Positions 9,011-18,000 of a stretch of 64,000 bases of DNA are shown here, in pieces. Source of the stretch: an uncultured Lachnospira sp. (GTDB lineage Bacteria; Bacillota; Clostridia; Lachnospirales; Lachnospiraceae); NCBI GenBank assembly GCA_910589305.1, contig CAJUTV010000002.1, positions 208,242 through 272,241 of the forward strand, read 5' to 3'. Position 1 is the stretch's first letter. Every line of letters begins with the position of its first letter. A model generated the notes under the pieces. That model did not search any database and was not told where the DNA came from. It saw nothing but the letters and a program-made list of their open reading frames with translations. The position numbers and the translations under genes were made by a program.

Positions 9011-10621
9011 ATGAAGGATTGCTATACAGAAGGAATATATTGTGAAGATAAAGAATTTGCTTTATCGGACAGCAATCAAATTGCTATTGCCGAAGTGCTA
9101 AATAAAAATAGTGCTGTTGGCGTAGTGGGCGGTTATTATGATGTTGGACTGCCTATTAAATTTATTAGCCTATTTATGATTTCTACATTAGGATATGAAA
9201 GTTTTTATCATTATTATAAAGAGACAGGATATCAACTGTTAAGTATTATCTATAGTGAAGACAAGCCGTATTTTGAGAGAGAGACTTTTGCTAGTGTATC
9301 TGATTCAAGAACATATCGCCTTGTAAAAAAAGATGGAGAAACACTGTGGGTTAAAGAGATTAAGGTGGACACAGTAGACTCTTCTGGAAGACCTATGTGG
9401 ATTTTATCATTAAATGATGTCAATGACTTTTGTGAACGAGAAGAAAAATTGATGCGCGTCAGCGCGGCAAAATCAGAATTTTTAGCCAGTATGAGCCATG
9501 ATATCCGAACACCGCTGAATGTGATTATGGGTATGACGGCATTGGCTGAAAGTTCAATTTATGAACCGAGCTATGTAGCAGACTGTTTATCGAATATTAC
9601 CATTGCAGTCAATCATTTGCTTGCACTAATTGATGAAGTACTTGATATTAAAAAGCTTGAATCAGGTGTACAAGCTTTACATGAAACTCCTTTTTTATTG
9701 TCAGAAGTGTGCGACAATCTTATGATGATGAGCAAATTTGATATTGCTTCAAAGAGGCATACGCTGCATTTTGATATGAAAAATGTGGTACATAAGCGTT
9801 TAATTGGCAATCAAAGCCGGCTTCAGCAGGTTTTTATGAATTTGCTTAGCAATGCTGTAAAATATACACCAGATGGCGGAACAATTACAGTGACAATTAT
9901 AGAAAAGCCTGTTCGTACATCGAATTTAGCATATTTTGAATATGTGGTAGAAGATAATGGTATAGGCATGTCAAAAGAATTTATCCAACATATATTTGAG
10001 CCATTTGTGCGAGAAAATGATGCGTATGTTACAAAACGTCAAGGTACAGGGCTTGGCATGGTTATTGCACGAAATATTGTGCAAATGATGAATGGTGATA
10101 TAAAAGTGGAGAGCAAAAAAGGAGTTGGCTCTCGCATTACAGCACATTTTTATATTAAATGTCAAGATAAAAATATGACTGATGGTATATTAAATAAAAA
10201 TGAAAAGCAAGAGCCATCTATTATTAAGATGAAGACGTTTGAGGGAATGCGATTGCTTTTGGCAGAAGATAATAAGCTTAATGAACGAATTGCCGTAGAG
10301 ATTTTAAAATCGTTTGGATTTTATGTGGATTCAGTCAATGATGGAAAAAAGCTTGTGGATATGGCTTTAAAATCACAAAAAAACTATTATGATGTTATTC
10401 TTATGGATATTAAGATGCCTGTTATGGATGGCTATGAGGCAACACATTTACTGCGTTTAAGCAATAGATTAGACTTGCAAACAATTCCTATTATAGCGAT
10501 GACTGCAAATGTGTTTTCTTCTGATGTTGACACTGCTTTAGCAGCAGGAATGAATGAGCATGTCACAAAGCCAATTGATTGGAATCATATGTTTAAGGTG
10601 CTGCAAAAAATATTGAAATAA
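9011..10621 (+). CDS. Hybrid sensor histidine kinase with C-terminal receiver
   Basis: 536 residues. An N-terminal PAS-like region (about 40-140) is followed by HisKA with H-box MSHDIRTPLN near residue 170, HATPase (NLLSNAVKYTPDGG, DNGIGM, TGLGM), and a receiver domain (LLAEDNKLNERIA with phospho-Asp in LMDIKMPVMDGYEA). There is no transmembrane segment and no DNA-binding output, so it senses a cytoplasmic signal and must relay to another protein. It starts 12 bp after hypA, probably in the ech transcript, which suggests redox or hydrogen-metabolism sensing. GTG 9005 is an alternative start. Confidence 0.88.
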   Translation: MKDCYTEGIYCEDKEFALSDSNQIAIAEVLNKNSAVGVVGGYYDVGLPIKFISLFMISTLGYESFYHYYKETGYQLLSIIYSEDKPYFERETFASVSDSRTYRLVKKDGETLWVKEIKVDTVDSSGRPMWILSLNDVNDFCEREEKLMRVSAAKSEFLASMSHDIRTPLNVIMGMTALAESSIYEPSYVADCLSNITIAVNHLLALIDEVLDIKKLESGVQALHETPFLLSEVCDNLMMMSKFDIASKRHTLHFDMKNVVHKRLIGNQSRLQQVFMNLLSNAVKYTPDGGTITVTIIEKPVRTSNLAYFEYVVEDNGIGMSKEFIQHIFEPFVRENDAYVTKRQGTGLGMVIARNIVQMMNGDIKVESKKGVGSRITAHFYIKCQDKNMTDGILNKNEKQEPSIIKMKTFEGMRLLLAEDNKLNERIAVEILKSFGFYVDSVNDGKKLVDMALKSQKNYYDVILMDIKMPVMDGYEATHLLRLSNRLDLQTIPIIAMTANVFSSDVDTALAAGMNEHVTKPIDWNHMFKVLQKILK

Positions 10622-10656
10622 TTGTTGTTTATTAGAAAATATAAAATAAAAGAGTA

Positions 10657-10706
10657 TGTCTGTAGGCGTTGTTTATCAAATGGCTTTTTGGCATACTTTT
10701 TTGTAT
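10657..10706 (+). terminator. Possible terminator after the kinase gene
   Basis: AGTATGTC pairs with GGCATACT across a long loop and is followed by TTTTTT. The loop of about 35 nt makes this a weak candidate. Confidence 0.3.
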
Positions 10707-10748
10707 TATTATATTTTATTGGTAAGCTTATTATACAAAAAATTATCT

Positions 10749-10777
10749 TTGCCATTTTGGCTATTTTTCGTTATAAT
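10749..10777 (+). promoter_or_regulatory. Promoter of hypF
   Basis: TTGCCA, 17-nt spacer, TATAAT. Good sigma-A match. It separates the hyp unit from the ech operon and leaves a leader of about 120 nt. Confidence 0.7.
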
Positions 10778-10901
10778 ATATTGGATATTAGAAAATTGCA
10801 CATAAATATATGATAAATAGAATGAAATTTATAGTTATATTGATGTCATTAAAAAAAAGAGTACATATGTGAAAGTGCTTTATTGCAATTTTGAGGAAAT
10901 T

Positions 10902-13211
10902 ATGGATTATTTTAAAATAAATATTACAGTGTATGGTCTGGTACAGGGTATTGGTTACAGACCTTTTGTGGCAGAACTTGCAGAACGATTACATCTTGTT
11001 GGTGAAGTCAGAAATTGTGGGGGAATTGTTCAAATCGTTGCAGAGGGTGAAAGTGATGAATTAAACCAGTTTATACACTGTTTAAAAACAACTTGTCCGC
11101 AGGGTGGCTTTGTAAGAGATGTTCAAATAGAAGCCATTGAATCGTTGGACAAAAAACATTTTTTGAACTTTCGTATTGTGGCAAGCAAAGAGAACTCTTT
11201 TAATGGAATTTATCTGCCTCCTGATTTGCCTACATGTCCACAGTGTGAAGCAGAGTTATATAATGCAAAAAATAGGCGGTTTCGATATCCATTTATTAGT
11301 TGTGTCGCATGTGGTCCAAGATATAGTATAATAAATCGAATCCCTTATGACAGGGAAACAACAACAATGGATATGTTTGCAATGTGTGATTCCTGTAATA
11401 ATGAATATACAAAACATGGTGACAGACGTCGCCATGCGCAGACAATTGCTTGTCACGATTGTGGTCCGCAGCTTCGTTTAATGGATAAAAATGGTATGGT
11501 CTTTTATGGTGAAGAAGCACTACAAGAGGCAATTCTGGCAATAAAGGAAGGCAAAATTGTTGCAGTAAAAGATATTGGCGGATTTCATTTTGCTATTCAA
11601 TTAGACAAAAAAAAGACTATCAAAAGGCTGCGTGATTTTAAAAATCGTGATAGCAAGCCATTTGCTGTAATGTTTCGCGATATTGAAAGTATAAAACAAT
11701 ATGCCTATATCTCAAAAAAAGAAGAGGAATTATTATTGTCTGCACCGCGTCCCATTGTGCTTTTACAAAAAAAGTATAATCATTTTTATGAGGGTATATG
11801 TGATGAGCAATTATATATTGGGGCTATGCTGCCTTGTAATCCCTTGCAGATGCTTTTGACCGATGCTTGCGGTGCTTTGATTATGACAAGTGGAAATAAA
11901 GATAAAGAACCGATTATTATTGATGATGAGCCGATGGAGGCATTGATGAAGTCAGGGTGTCCAGATATGGTGCTTACACATGACCGAAAGATTGTAACAC
12001 CATTAGAAGACTCAATTCTTCAAGTGACTACATGTTCAGATGGAACGCCTTTGGTTCAAATGATTCGCCGTAGCAGAGGATATGTCCCAGAACCCATTGT
12101 TATAAATACCACACCTCAAAAAGAAATGATTGTAGCAGGCGGTGATTTAAAAGCTTGTTTTGCTCTTGTAAAAAAATCAAATGTATATATGGGTGGACAT
12201 TTTGGGCAATTAGAGGATTACAGAGCATTAAAAGCATGGCATATGGCAGCGGGACATATGGTAAAATTAATAGGATTAAAGCCGCAGTTAATTGTTGGAG
12301 ATAAACATCCTAACTATACATCTGCTCAAGATGCAGATATATGTTTTTTTCATCATCATGCACATGTAGCATCGGTTATTGCTGAACATCATCTTTCAGG
12401 GAAGGTATTGGGTTTAGCATTTGACGGCACAGGGTATGGTGAGGATAAAACGATATGGGGCAGCGAGTTTTTGTCTTGTTTTCAGGATACATTTGAGCGT
12501 GTAGGACACCTTATGCCAGTGATGATGACAGGAGGTGATATGGCTGCAAAAAATGCTGCTATATCACTTGCTGCATATGTCAATATGGCATATAATAGAG
12601 GACTTTTAGATGAAAGCGTTTGGAAATTATCCTGTTTTCGCCGTCAAGATATAAAATTAGTAAAAGCAGCATTAAATAACAATATGAACACTATAAAAAC
12701 AACATCAATGGGGAGGTTTTTTGATGCGGTATGCGCACTTTTAGATATTCACTATGACAATGACTATGAAGGGCAGTGTGCTTGTTATCTTGAAGCAGCA
12801 GCACAGCGTGCAATGATGAGAAAAATGTATGTATCCAATCTTGATTTTGAAGGCAAGACGCTTGAGTTTAAAATTCATTGTTACAATGAAAAATATATAA
12901 TAGATGGTGTGCAGTTTATAGCGGATTTATATAAGGCAAAACAAGCAGGGATTTTAAAAGAAAAATTGGCACTTGCCTTTCATTTAGCTTTATGTGATGC
13001 CTGTGTTAAAATTTGTATGTCCTATTGTAATAATAACAATGTGAATCAAGTTGTCCTATCAGGAGGAACTTTTTATAATAAAATATTATTAAAAAATATA
13101 TATGAAAAATTATCAAACAATCATATACAGGTTTATATTAATGAGAAGGTTCCTTGTGGTGACGGCGGACTTGCATTAGGACAGGCATATCTTGCTTCAT
13201 TGTTACCATAG
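10902..13211 (+). CDS. hypF: Carbamoyltransferase HypF
   Basis: 769 residues. Converts carbamoyl phosphate to a carbamoyl-AMP intermediate and transfers the group to HypE for cyanide ligand synthesis. Domains in order: acylphosphatase (VYGLVQGIGYRPF at about 9), paired zinc fingers (CPQCEAELY, CVACGPRYS, CDSCNNEY, CHDCGP), YrdC-like (150-330), and Kae1-like carbamoyltransferase with HHHAHVASV near 490 and VVLSGGTFYNKIL near the end. ATG 10902 follows GAGGAAA and places the acylphosphatase motif as in the family. A GTG at 10869 would add 11 residues without support. Confidence 0.94.
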   Translation: MDYFKINITVYGLVQGIGYRPFVAELAERLHLVGEVRNCGGIVQIVAEGESDELNQFIHCLKTTCPQGGFVRDVQIEAIESLDKKHFLNFRIVASKENSFNGIYLPPDLPTCPQCEAELYNAKNRRFRYPFISCVACGPRYSIINRIPYDRETTTMDMFAMCDSCNNEYTKHGDRRRHAQTIACHDCGPQLRLMDKNGMVFYGEEALQEAILAIKEGKIVAVKDIGGFHFAIQLDKKKTIKRLRDFKNRDSKPFAVMFRDIESIKQYAYISKKEEELLLSAPRPIVLLQKKYNHFYEGICDEQLYIGAMLPCNPLQMLLTDACGALIMTSGNKDKEPIIIDDEPMEALMKSGCPDMVLTHDRKIVTPLEDSILQVTTCSDGTPLVQMIRRSRGYVPEPIVINTTPQKEMIVAGGDLKACFALVKKSNVYMGGHFGQLEDYRALKAWHMAAGHMVKLIGLKPQLIVGDKHPNYTSAQDADICFFHHHAHVASVIAEHHLSGKVLGLAFDGTGYGEDKTIWGSEFLSCFQDTFERVGHLMPVMMTGGDMAAKNAAISLAAYVNMAYNRGLLDESVWKLSCFRRQDIKLVKAALNNNMNTIKTTSMGRFFDAVCALLDIHYDNDYEGQCACYLEAAAQRAMMRKMYVSNLDFEGKTLEFKIHCYNEKYIIDGVQFIADLYKAKQAGILKEKLALAFHLALCDACVKICMSYCNNNNVNQVVLSGGTFYNKILLKNIYEKLSNNHIQVYINEKVPCGDGGLALGQAYLASLLP

Positions 13212-13247
13212 AAGCCGATGTTATGAATAAAAAGCAAGCCAATTACA

Positions 13248-13282
13248 AATATTCGTTTGATTGAAGTATGAATATTTTTTTG
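13248..13282 (+). terminator. Terminator after hypF
   Basis: AAATATTC and GAATATT form an 8-bp AT-rich stem followed by a T run. Moderate strength; hypCDE could still be partly co-transcribed. Confidence 0.5.
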
Positions 13283-13309
13283 TATATTAAAAAATTTGTT
13301 TATAAAATT
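13281..13309 (+). promoter_or_regulatory. Possible promoter of hypCDE
   Basis: TTGTAT, 17 nt, TAAAAT, immediately after the hypF terminator candidate and about 40 nt before the hypC start. Confidence 0.45.
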
Positions 13310-13351
13310 TGTCCAAATGGACTTTTAGGAAGAATAGAATGGAGAAAAAAT

Positions 13352-13567
13352 ATGTGTGTTGCGTTGCCAGGTAAGGTAATCAAATTAAATGGCAGTGATG
13401 CAGTAATTGATTTTAATGGGAATCAATTAACAGCAAAAACAGGACTTGTAGAGATTGAATTAGGCGATTATTGTCTTGTACATGCTGGCTGTATTTTGCA
13501 AAAGGTTGAGGCAGACGAGGCAAAAAAACTAGCTGCACTTATGGAGGAGATTGAAGCATTTACATGA
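13352..13567 (+). CDS. hypC: Hydrogenase assembly chaperone HypC
   Basis: 71 residues. Small chaperone that with HypD carries the Fe(CN)2CO unit and then binds the large-subunit precursor. The start ATG 13352 (after GGAG at 13341-13344) yields the essential N-terminal MC (MCVALPGKV). The longer frame from 13268 has no RBS and would remove the free Cys2. OB-fold pattern with LGDYCLVHAGCILQKV. Its stop overlaps the hypD start. Confidence 0.93.
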   Translation: MCVALPGKVIKLNGSDAVIDFNGNQLTAKTGLVEIELGDYCLVHAGCILQKVEADEAKKLAALMEEIEAFT

Positions 13568-14598
13568 TGGATTTATCAGTTATAAAAAAATATTTGCGTG
13601 AATATGACGCGTCGGATATCCATATTATGGAAGTATGCGGAAGTCATACAGCCGCTATTAGAAAATTAGGGATTCCAAGTTTGTTGTCTGAGCATATTCA
13701 TTTGATTTCAGGACCAGGCTGTCCAGTCTGTGTAACGGCTTCTTCTTATATTGATAAGCTTTTACAGCTTGCAAGGGCAGGAAAATGTATTGTTACATTT
13801 GGCGATTTAATTCGAGTAATGGGAAGTACAAGCAGTTTAAGTATTGAGAAGGGGAGAGGTGCAAGGGTTGAGGTTGTATATTCTCCCTTTGACCTTGTAA
13901 AGATGGCAAAATCAGAGCCTGAAACAACATTTATATTTGCAGCTATTGGGTTTGAGACAACAACACCTATTTATGCACTGCTGCTAGAGCAGCTACTTGC
14001 AGAAAATATAAATAATGTTCAATTGTTGACAGCGTTAAAAACGATGCCGCCTGTTATCGAACATTTGTGCGTGTTGGGTGCGCCAATCAATGGATTTTTG
14101 GCGCCTGGACATGTAAGTGTTGTCACAGGAAGTGATATTTTTCTTCCTATTGCTAAAAAATATCATCTTCCTTTTGGTGTGTCTGGATTTTTGGGAGACG
14201 AGCTTCTTACAGCAATATATGGTATTGTCAAGGCTAAAGACAAAGGATGTGTTATGAATTTTTATCCTTCTGTAGTTTGTGCAAAAGGAAATCAAAAAGC
14301 ACAGGAATGTGTACAAAAATATTTTGTTAAGACGGATGCTGCTTGGCGGGGAATGGGTATTATTTCCGATTCAGGACTAAAAATAAGAGAAGCGTATAGT
14401 ATGTACGATGCGGGCAGTGCTGATTTGATGGAAGATAAAAAGAGCAATCAAGCTTGTCGGTGTGATGAGGTGCTAATGGGAACAATAGCGCCTACACAGT
14501 GTCCTTTATACAAAAAGGTATGCAATCCATTAAATCCGCAGGGTGCATGTATGGTTTCATCAGAGGGAAGCTGTCATGCGTATTATACAAATGGATAA
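13564..14598 (+). CDS. hypD: Hydrogenase formation protein HypD
   Basis: 344 residues. [4Fe-4S] scaffold on which Fe(CN)2CO is assembled. Conserved motifs: EVCGSHTAAIRK, GPGCPVCVT, FAAIGFETTTP, GFLAPGHVS and the C-terminal cluster cysteines (CPLYKKVCNP, then GACMVSSEGSC). Start ATG 13564 overlaps the hypC TGA; ATG 13567 is an equally possible start one codon later. Translationally coupled to hypC. Confidence 0.95.
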   Translation: MMDLSVIKKYLREYDASDIHIMEVCGSHTAAIRKLGIPSLLSEHIHLISGPGCPVCVTASSYIDKLLQLARAGKCIVTFGDLIRVMGSTSSLSIEKGRGARVEVVYSPFDLVKMAKSEPETTFIFAAIGFETTTPIYALLLEQLLAENINNVQLLTALKTMPPVIEHLCVLGAPINGFLAPGHVSVVTGSDIFLPIAKKYHLPFGVSGFLGDELLTAIYGIVKAKDKGCVMNFYPSVVCAKGNQKAQECVQKYFVKTDAAWRGMGIISDSGLKIREAYSMYDAGSADLMEDKKSNQACRCDEVLMGTIAPTQCPLYKKVCNPLNPQGACMVSSEGSCHAYYTNG

Positions 14599-14754
14599 AT
14601 AGTTTAACAATATTAGGAATATTTTTGTTTTTTAAGAGGAACTTCGATTTGCCTGTTAAAAAAATGCCACAGACAGCAATAAGATTAGAAGTAACCAATA
14701 AAGCAGATTGTAAATATGGACTTGACTTGAATTAATATAGAAATGGGGATTAAA

Positions 14755-15750
14755 ATGAGTGAAAATTATGTGACAATGGCACATGGCAGCGGAGGTCTTG
14801 AAACGCAGAAATTAATTGATGAGATTTTTGCCACAGCATTTGGCAATAAATATTTAAGCCAGATGGAAGACAGTACTATTGTTGATGGAAGTCATAAAAT
14901 AGCGTTGACAACGGATAGTTTTGTGGTAACACCAATTGAATTTTTGGGTGGTGATATTGGAAGGCTTTGTATTTGCGGCACAGTCAATGATTTACTGATG
15001 AGAGGTGCAACGCCAAAATATTTGACATGTGGCTTTATTATTGAGGAAGGTGCTTCTATTGTTTCTTTAAAAAAGATTGCACAGTCAATGGAAGCGACTG
15101 CAAAAGAGGCAAATATTTTTATTGTTGCAGGAGATACCAAAGTAGTAAATGGTAAGGGCGATATCTATATTAATACAACAGGTGTTGGCTTTATTGATGA
15201 GAAGCAGGAAGAATTGGGCGCAAAGCGTTGTGAACAAGGCGATTCTATTATTGTATCCGGAAAATTGGGAGAACATCATGCAGCCATTCTTAGCAGCAGA
15301 ATGAATATTGAAAATCAAATCCAAAGTGACTGTGCCCCATTAAATCACATGGTTATGGCGCTTCTTAGAGAAAAAATACAGATACATGCCATGCGTGATG
15401 TAACAAGAGGCGGATTAGCGACAATTTTAAAAGAATTGGCAGTTGTCTCTCAAAAAGATTTTATTATTGGTGAGGATAGTTTGCCAGTATCAAGTACTGT
15501 AAAGGATTTTTGCGGCTTGTTGGGACTTGACCCATTGTATATGGGGAATGAGGGGAAAATGGTTGCGGTCGTATCAAAAAATCATGCCCAGAAAGCTCTT
15601 GAAATTATACAAAACAGTCCATATGGACATGATGCAGCAATTATTGGACAAGTTGAGGACGGCAATGGAAAATTGCTGATGAAAACATCCATAGGCGGAC
15701 TACGCAATCTTGAGGTATTAACAGGAGAAGGATTGCCAAGAATTTGTTAA
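14755..15750 (+). CDS. hypE: Carbamoyl dehydratase HypE
   Basis: 331 residues. PurM-like enzyme that dehydrates the carbamoyl group on its own C-terminal cysteine to thiocyanate. The protein ends in PRIC, the functional tail. The N-terminus MAHGSGG and the ATP-binding segments (TTDSFVVTP, GDTKVV, RDVTRGGLAT) are intact. ATG 14755 is preferred because a GGGG run lies at the usual distance; ATG 14743 is in frame but has no RBS. The 156-bp gap from hypD contains no clear terminator. Confidence 0.94.
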   Translation: MSENYVTMAHGSGGLETQKLIDEIFATAFGNKYLSQMEDSTIVDGSHKIALTTDSFVVTPIEFLGGDIGRLCICGTVNDLLMRGATPKYLTCGFIIEEGASIVSLKKIAQSMEATAKEANIFIVAGDTKVVNGKGDIYINTTGVGFIDEKQEELGAKRCEQGDSIIVSGKLGEHHAAILSSRMNIENQIQSDCAPLNHMVMALLREKIQIHAMRDVTRGGLATILKELAVVSQKDFIIGEDSLPVSSTVKDFCGLLGLDPLYMGNEGKMVAVVSKNHAQKALEIIQNSPYGHDAAIIGQVEDGNGKLLMKTSIGGLRNLEVLTGEGLPRIC

Positions 15751-15834
15751 TTATGTATATTTATATGTCATTAAAATATATTTTTTTATCACAAATTATT
15801 AAATTAATTTTATATTTATAAATGCAGAAAAAGC

Positions 15835-15863
15835 ATGACAGAAACTTAACAAAGTGGTATAAT
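15835..15863 (+). promoter_or_regulatory. Promoter of the alcohol dehydrogenase gene
   Basis: ATGACA, 17 nt, TATAAT. The transcript would carry a leader of about 92 nt containing repeated CAAGT/CTTG words that could pair; no known riboswitch was recognised in it. Confidence 0.75.
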
Positions 15864-15962
15864 AATCCTATAAAACAAGTACATACAAGTTGGTTCATAT
15901 TCGAGGGAGAACGGGCTTGCAGCTTGTTATAGATTACGTGAGTTAAGGAGGATTTTTTCAGA

Positions 15963-17111
15963 ATGGCAAACAGATTTGTACTCAATGAGACAAGTTATCA
16001 TGGAGTAGGAGCGATTAAAGAGATTGCTAATGAAGTAAAAAGCAGAGGCTTTGTGAAAGCGTTTGTTTGTTCAGACCCTGATTTAATTCGGTTTGATGTG
16101 ACAAAGAAAGTGACCGATGTTTTAGATAAAGCATCGATTTCTTATGAATTGTATAGTAACATAAAGCCTAATCCTACGATTGAAAATGTCCAGACAGGTG
16201 TGGAGGCATTTAAAAAGAGTGGGGCTGACTGCATCATTGCAATCGGCGGAGGTTCTTCCATTGATACCGCTAAAGCGATTGGTATCGTGGTAGAAAATCC
16301 AGAGTTTGCAGATATTCGTTCACTTGAAGGGGTTGCACCAACAAAGAAAAAGGCAGTGCCTATTATTGCAGTTCCGACTACAGCAGGTACAGCGGCTGAG
16401 GTTACAATTAACTATGTAATCACCGATGCAGATAAGAACAGAAAGATGGTTTGTGTTGATGTTCACGATATTCCTGTTGTGGCAATTGTTGACCCAGATA
16501 TGATGGCTTCAATGCCAAAGGGACTTACAGCAGCGACAGGTATGGATGCACTCACACATGCGATTGAGGGTTACATAACGGCTGGTGCATGGGAACTTAG
16601 TGACATGTTTCATATAAAAGCTATAGAAATTATTTCTAAAAACCTTCGTGGCGCTGTGGATAATACACCACAGGGACGAGAAGGCATGGCACTTGGTCAA
16701 TATATAGCAGGTATGGGATTTTCTAATGTTGGACTTGGTATTGTTCACTCAATGGCACACCCTTTAGGTGCGCTTTATGATACACCACATGGTATTGCTA
16801 ATGCAATTATACTTCCTATAGTAATGGAATATAACGCTTCGGCTACTGGCGAGAAATATAGGGATATCGCTAAAGCTATGGGCGTTGAGGGAGTAGATAG
16901 TATGAGTTTAGACGAGGCAAGAAAAGCAGCAGTTGATGCTGTAAAGCAGTTATCAAAGGATGTTGGTATTCCAACAGACCTTAAAGATATTGTCAAAACG
17001 CAAGATGTTGATTTTCTGGCACAGTCTGCTTATGATGATGCTTGCAGACCAGGTAATCCGAGAGATACAAGTGTTGCCGATATTAAAGAATTATATCTTT
17101 CGCTTATGTAA
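15963..17111 (+). CDS. fucO: Iron-dependent alcohol dehydrogenase, lactaldehyde reductase-like
   Basis: 382 residues, the usual length of group III Fe-dependent alcohol dehydrogenases. NAD-binding GGGSSIDTAKAIG near residue 96 and PTTAGTAAEVT near 139. Metal ligands lie in GMDALTHAIEGY, HSMAHPLGALYDTPHG and the histidines around them. The closest family type is FucO (lactaldehyde/1,2-propanediol oxidoreductase), but butanol- or ethanol-type activity cannot be excluded. Strong AAGGAGG at 15944-15950. Own promoter and terminator, so a single-gene unit. Confidence 0.88.
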   Translation: MANRFVLNETSYHGVGAIKEIANEVKSRGFVKAFVCSDPDLIRFDVTKKVTDVLDKASISYELYSNIKPNPTIENVQTGVEAFKKSGADCIIAIGGGSSIDTAKAIGIVVENPEFADIRSLEGVAPTKKKAVPIIAVPTTAGTAAEVTINYVITDADKNRKMVCVDVHDIPVVAIVDPDMMASMPKGLTAATGMDALTHAIEGYITAGAWELSDMFHIKAIEIISKNLRGAVDNTPQGREGMALGQYIAGMGFSNVGLGIVHSMAHPLGALYDTPHGIANAIILPIVMEYNASATGEKYRDIAKAMGVEGVDSMSLDEARKAAVDAVKQLSKDVGIPTDLKDIVKTQDVDFLAQSAYDDACRPGNPRDTSVADIKELYLSLM

Positions 17112-17140
17112 TACAATACAATGATTCAATGATATAAAAG

Positions 17141-17184
17141 GAAGCTGTTTCACAAAGATGGATGTGAGGCAGCTTTTCTTTTTT
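17141..17184 (+). terminator. Terminator after fucO-like gene
   Basis: AAGCTG and TCACA pair with TGTGA and CAGCTT in one long stem, followed by TTCTTTTTTTT. Clear intrinsic terminator. Confidence 0.9.
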
Positions 17185-17341
17185 TTACTTTACAGGAAAG
17201 TTTAACCAATCAGCAAGTTTATAATAAATTTTTATATATAATAAACTTTAAAAATAAAATTAAAAGATTTAGCATATAATTCTTTTTTTTATACTTTTTA
17301 CATTCAAAAATGAAAGATAAATGATATAGTTATTTTGTATT

Positions 17342-17462
17342 TTGACATCATCAAGGAAGTTGCCTGCTTCAATATGGTAGAGATATAGGCGGGTGAGGAT
17401 TGGTGCTGCAATAGTAGCTAGGCGGTTTAAGTAAGTATTGAAGCGGATTGTAAGTATCGTTT
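17342..17462 (+). repeat. Family A intergenic repeat, copy A1
   Basis: About 120 bp in a 471-bp gene-free stretch. Shares with other copies CATCATCAAGGAAGT, CTTCAATAT-G-AGA-ATA, GCAATAG-AGCTAGG, GGTTTAAG and GGATTGT-A-TATC. A local stem CCTGC/GCGGG encloses AATAT/ATAT. It lies upstream of the gntR promoter rather than in its leader. The rest of the gap (17190-17340) is AT-rich with nothing else recognised. Confidence 0.7.
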
Positions 17463-17481
17463 GATTTTTTTAAAAAATATA

Positions 17482-17510
17482 TTGACAAATAAAAATGTGT
17501 ATGGTAATCT
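17482..17510 (+). promoter_or_regulatory. Promoter of gntR-ABC unit
   Basis: TTGACA, 17 nt, TAATCT. The -10 is weak, as expected for a regulated promoter. Confidence 0.55.
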
Positions 17511-17515
17511 CTAAC

Positions 17516-17527
17516 TGTATTAATACA
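17516..17527. promoter_or_regulatory. Candidate GntR operator
   Basis: TGTATTAATACA is a perfect 12-bp palindrome at the expected transcription start of the gntR unit. YtrA-type GntR proteins commonly repress their own operons, so this is the likely binding site (inference). Confidence 0.5.
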
Positions 17528-17582
17528 AATAGTACACTTAGCGCAAAGGTGTTTGAAAAAATTAGAAAAGGCGGATTAAATT

Positions 17583-17957
17583 ATGTTTGTAATTGACCTG
17601 ATGTCACGGGTGCCGGTATACGAGCAGATTATTAATCAGGTTGAAGAAAAGATTCTTATCGGCGTATTGAGGGCAGGAGACAAGATGCCTTCTGTGAGGA
17701 GTCTTTCTATTGAATTGTCTATTAATCCGAATACGATTCAAAAAGCATATACGGAATTAGACCGAAAGCAACTTATTGTTACGGTTCCTGGCAAAGGAGC
17801 ATTTGTGTCGGATAAAGCAAGTGAAGTTATCTTAACAGCGTCACGGGATAGATTGACAGAACTTGCAAGCATGGTAAAACAGATGCATTTTGCAGGGATT
17901 CGTAAAGAGGAGATAATAGACATTGTAAATAAAGTGTATAGCGGCATTGAAATTTAG
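17583..17957 (+). CDS. GntR-family regulator, YtrA type
   Basis: 124 residues. Winged HTH (about residues 10-75: PVYEQIINQVEEKI, GDKMPSVRSLSIELSINPNTIQKAYTEL) with only a short C-terminal helix, the YtrA layout that has no large ligand domain. These regulators typically sit in front of ABC transporter genes, as here. The start is ATG 17583 after GGCGG-type purines. A palindrome at its promoter suggests autoregulation. Confidence 0.88.
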   Translation: MFVIDLMSRVPVYEQIINQVEEKILIGVLRAGDKMPSVRSLSIELSINPNTIQKAYTELDRKQLIVTVPGKGAFVSDKASEVILTASRDRLTELASMVKQMHFAGIRKEEIIDIVNKVYSGIEI

Positions 17958-17968
17958 TTTACGCATAA

Positions 17969-18000
17969 TTTGCAGGTATTGGAAAGGCAAGGTTATTTAA
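17969..18000 (+). repeat. Family B leader cassette, copy B3
   Basis: TTTGCAGGTATTGGAAAGG, then CAAGGTTATTTAA and the start codon of the ABC ATPase. Nearly the same string precedes the starts at 22400 and 30545. The AAAGG element is about 13 nt from the ATG in each. Confidence 0.55.

Noticed and set aside
10622..10813. 63-codon ORF after the hybrid kinase
   Set aside because: TTG start directly at the kinase stop, no RBS, low-complexity hydrophobic text, and it overlaps the hypF promoter.
14499..14735. 78-codon ORF overlapping the end of hypD
   Set aside because: Out-of-frame shadow of hypD for its first third, no RBS, no recognisable family.
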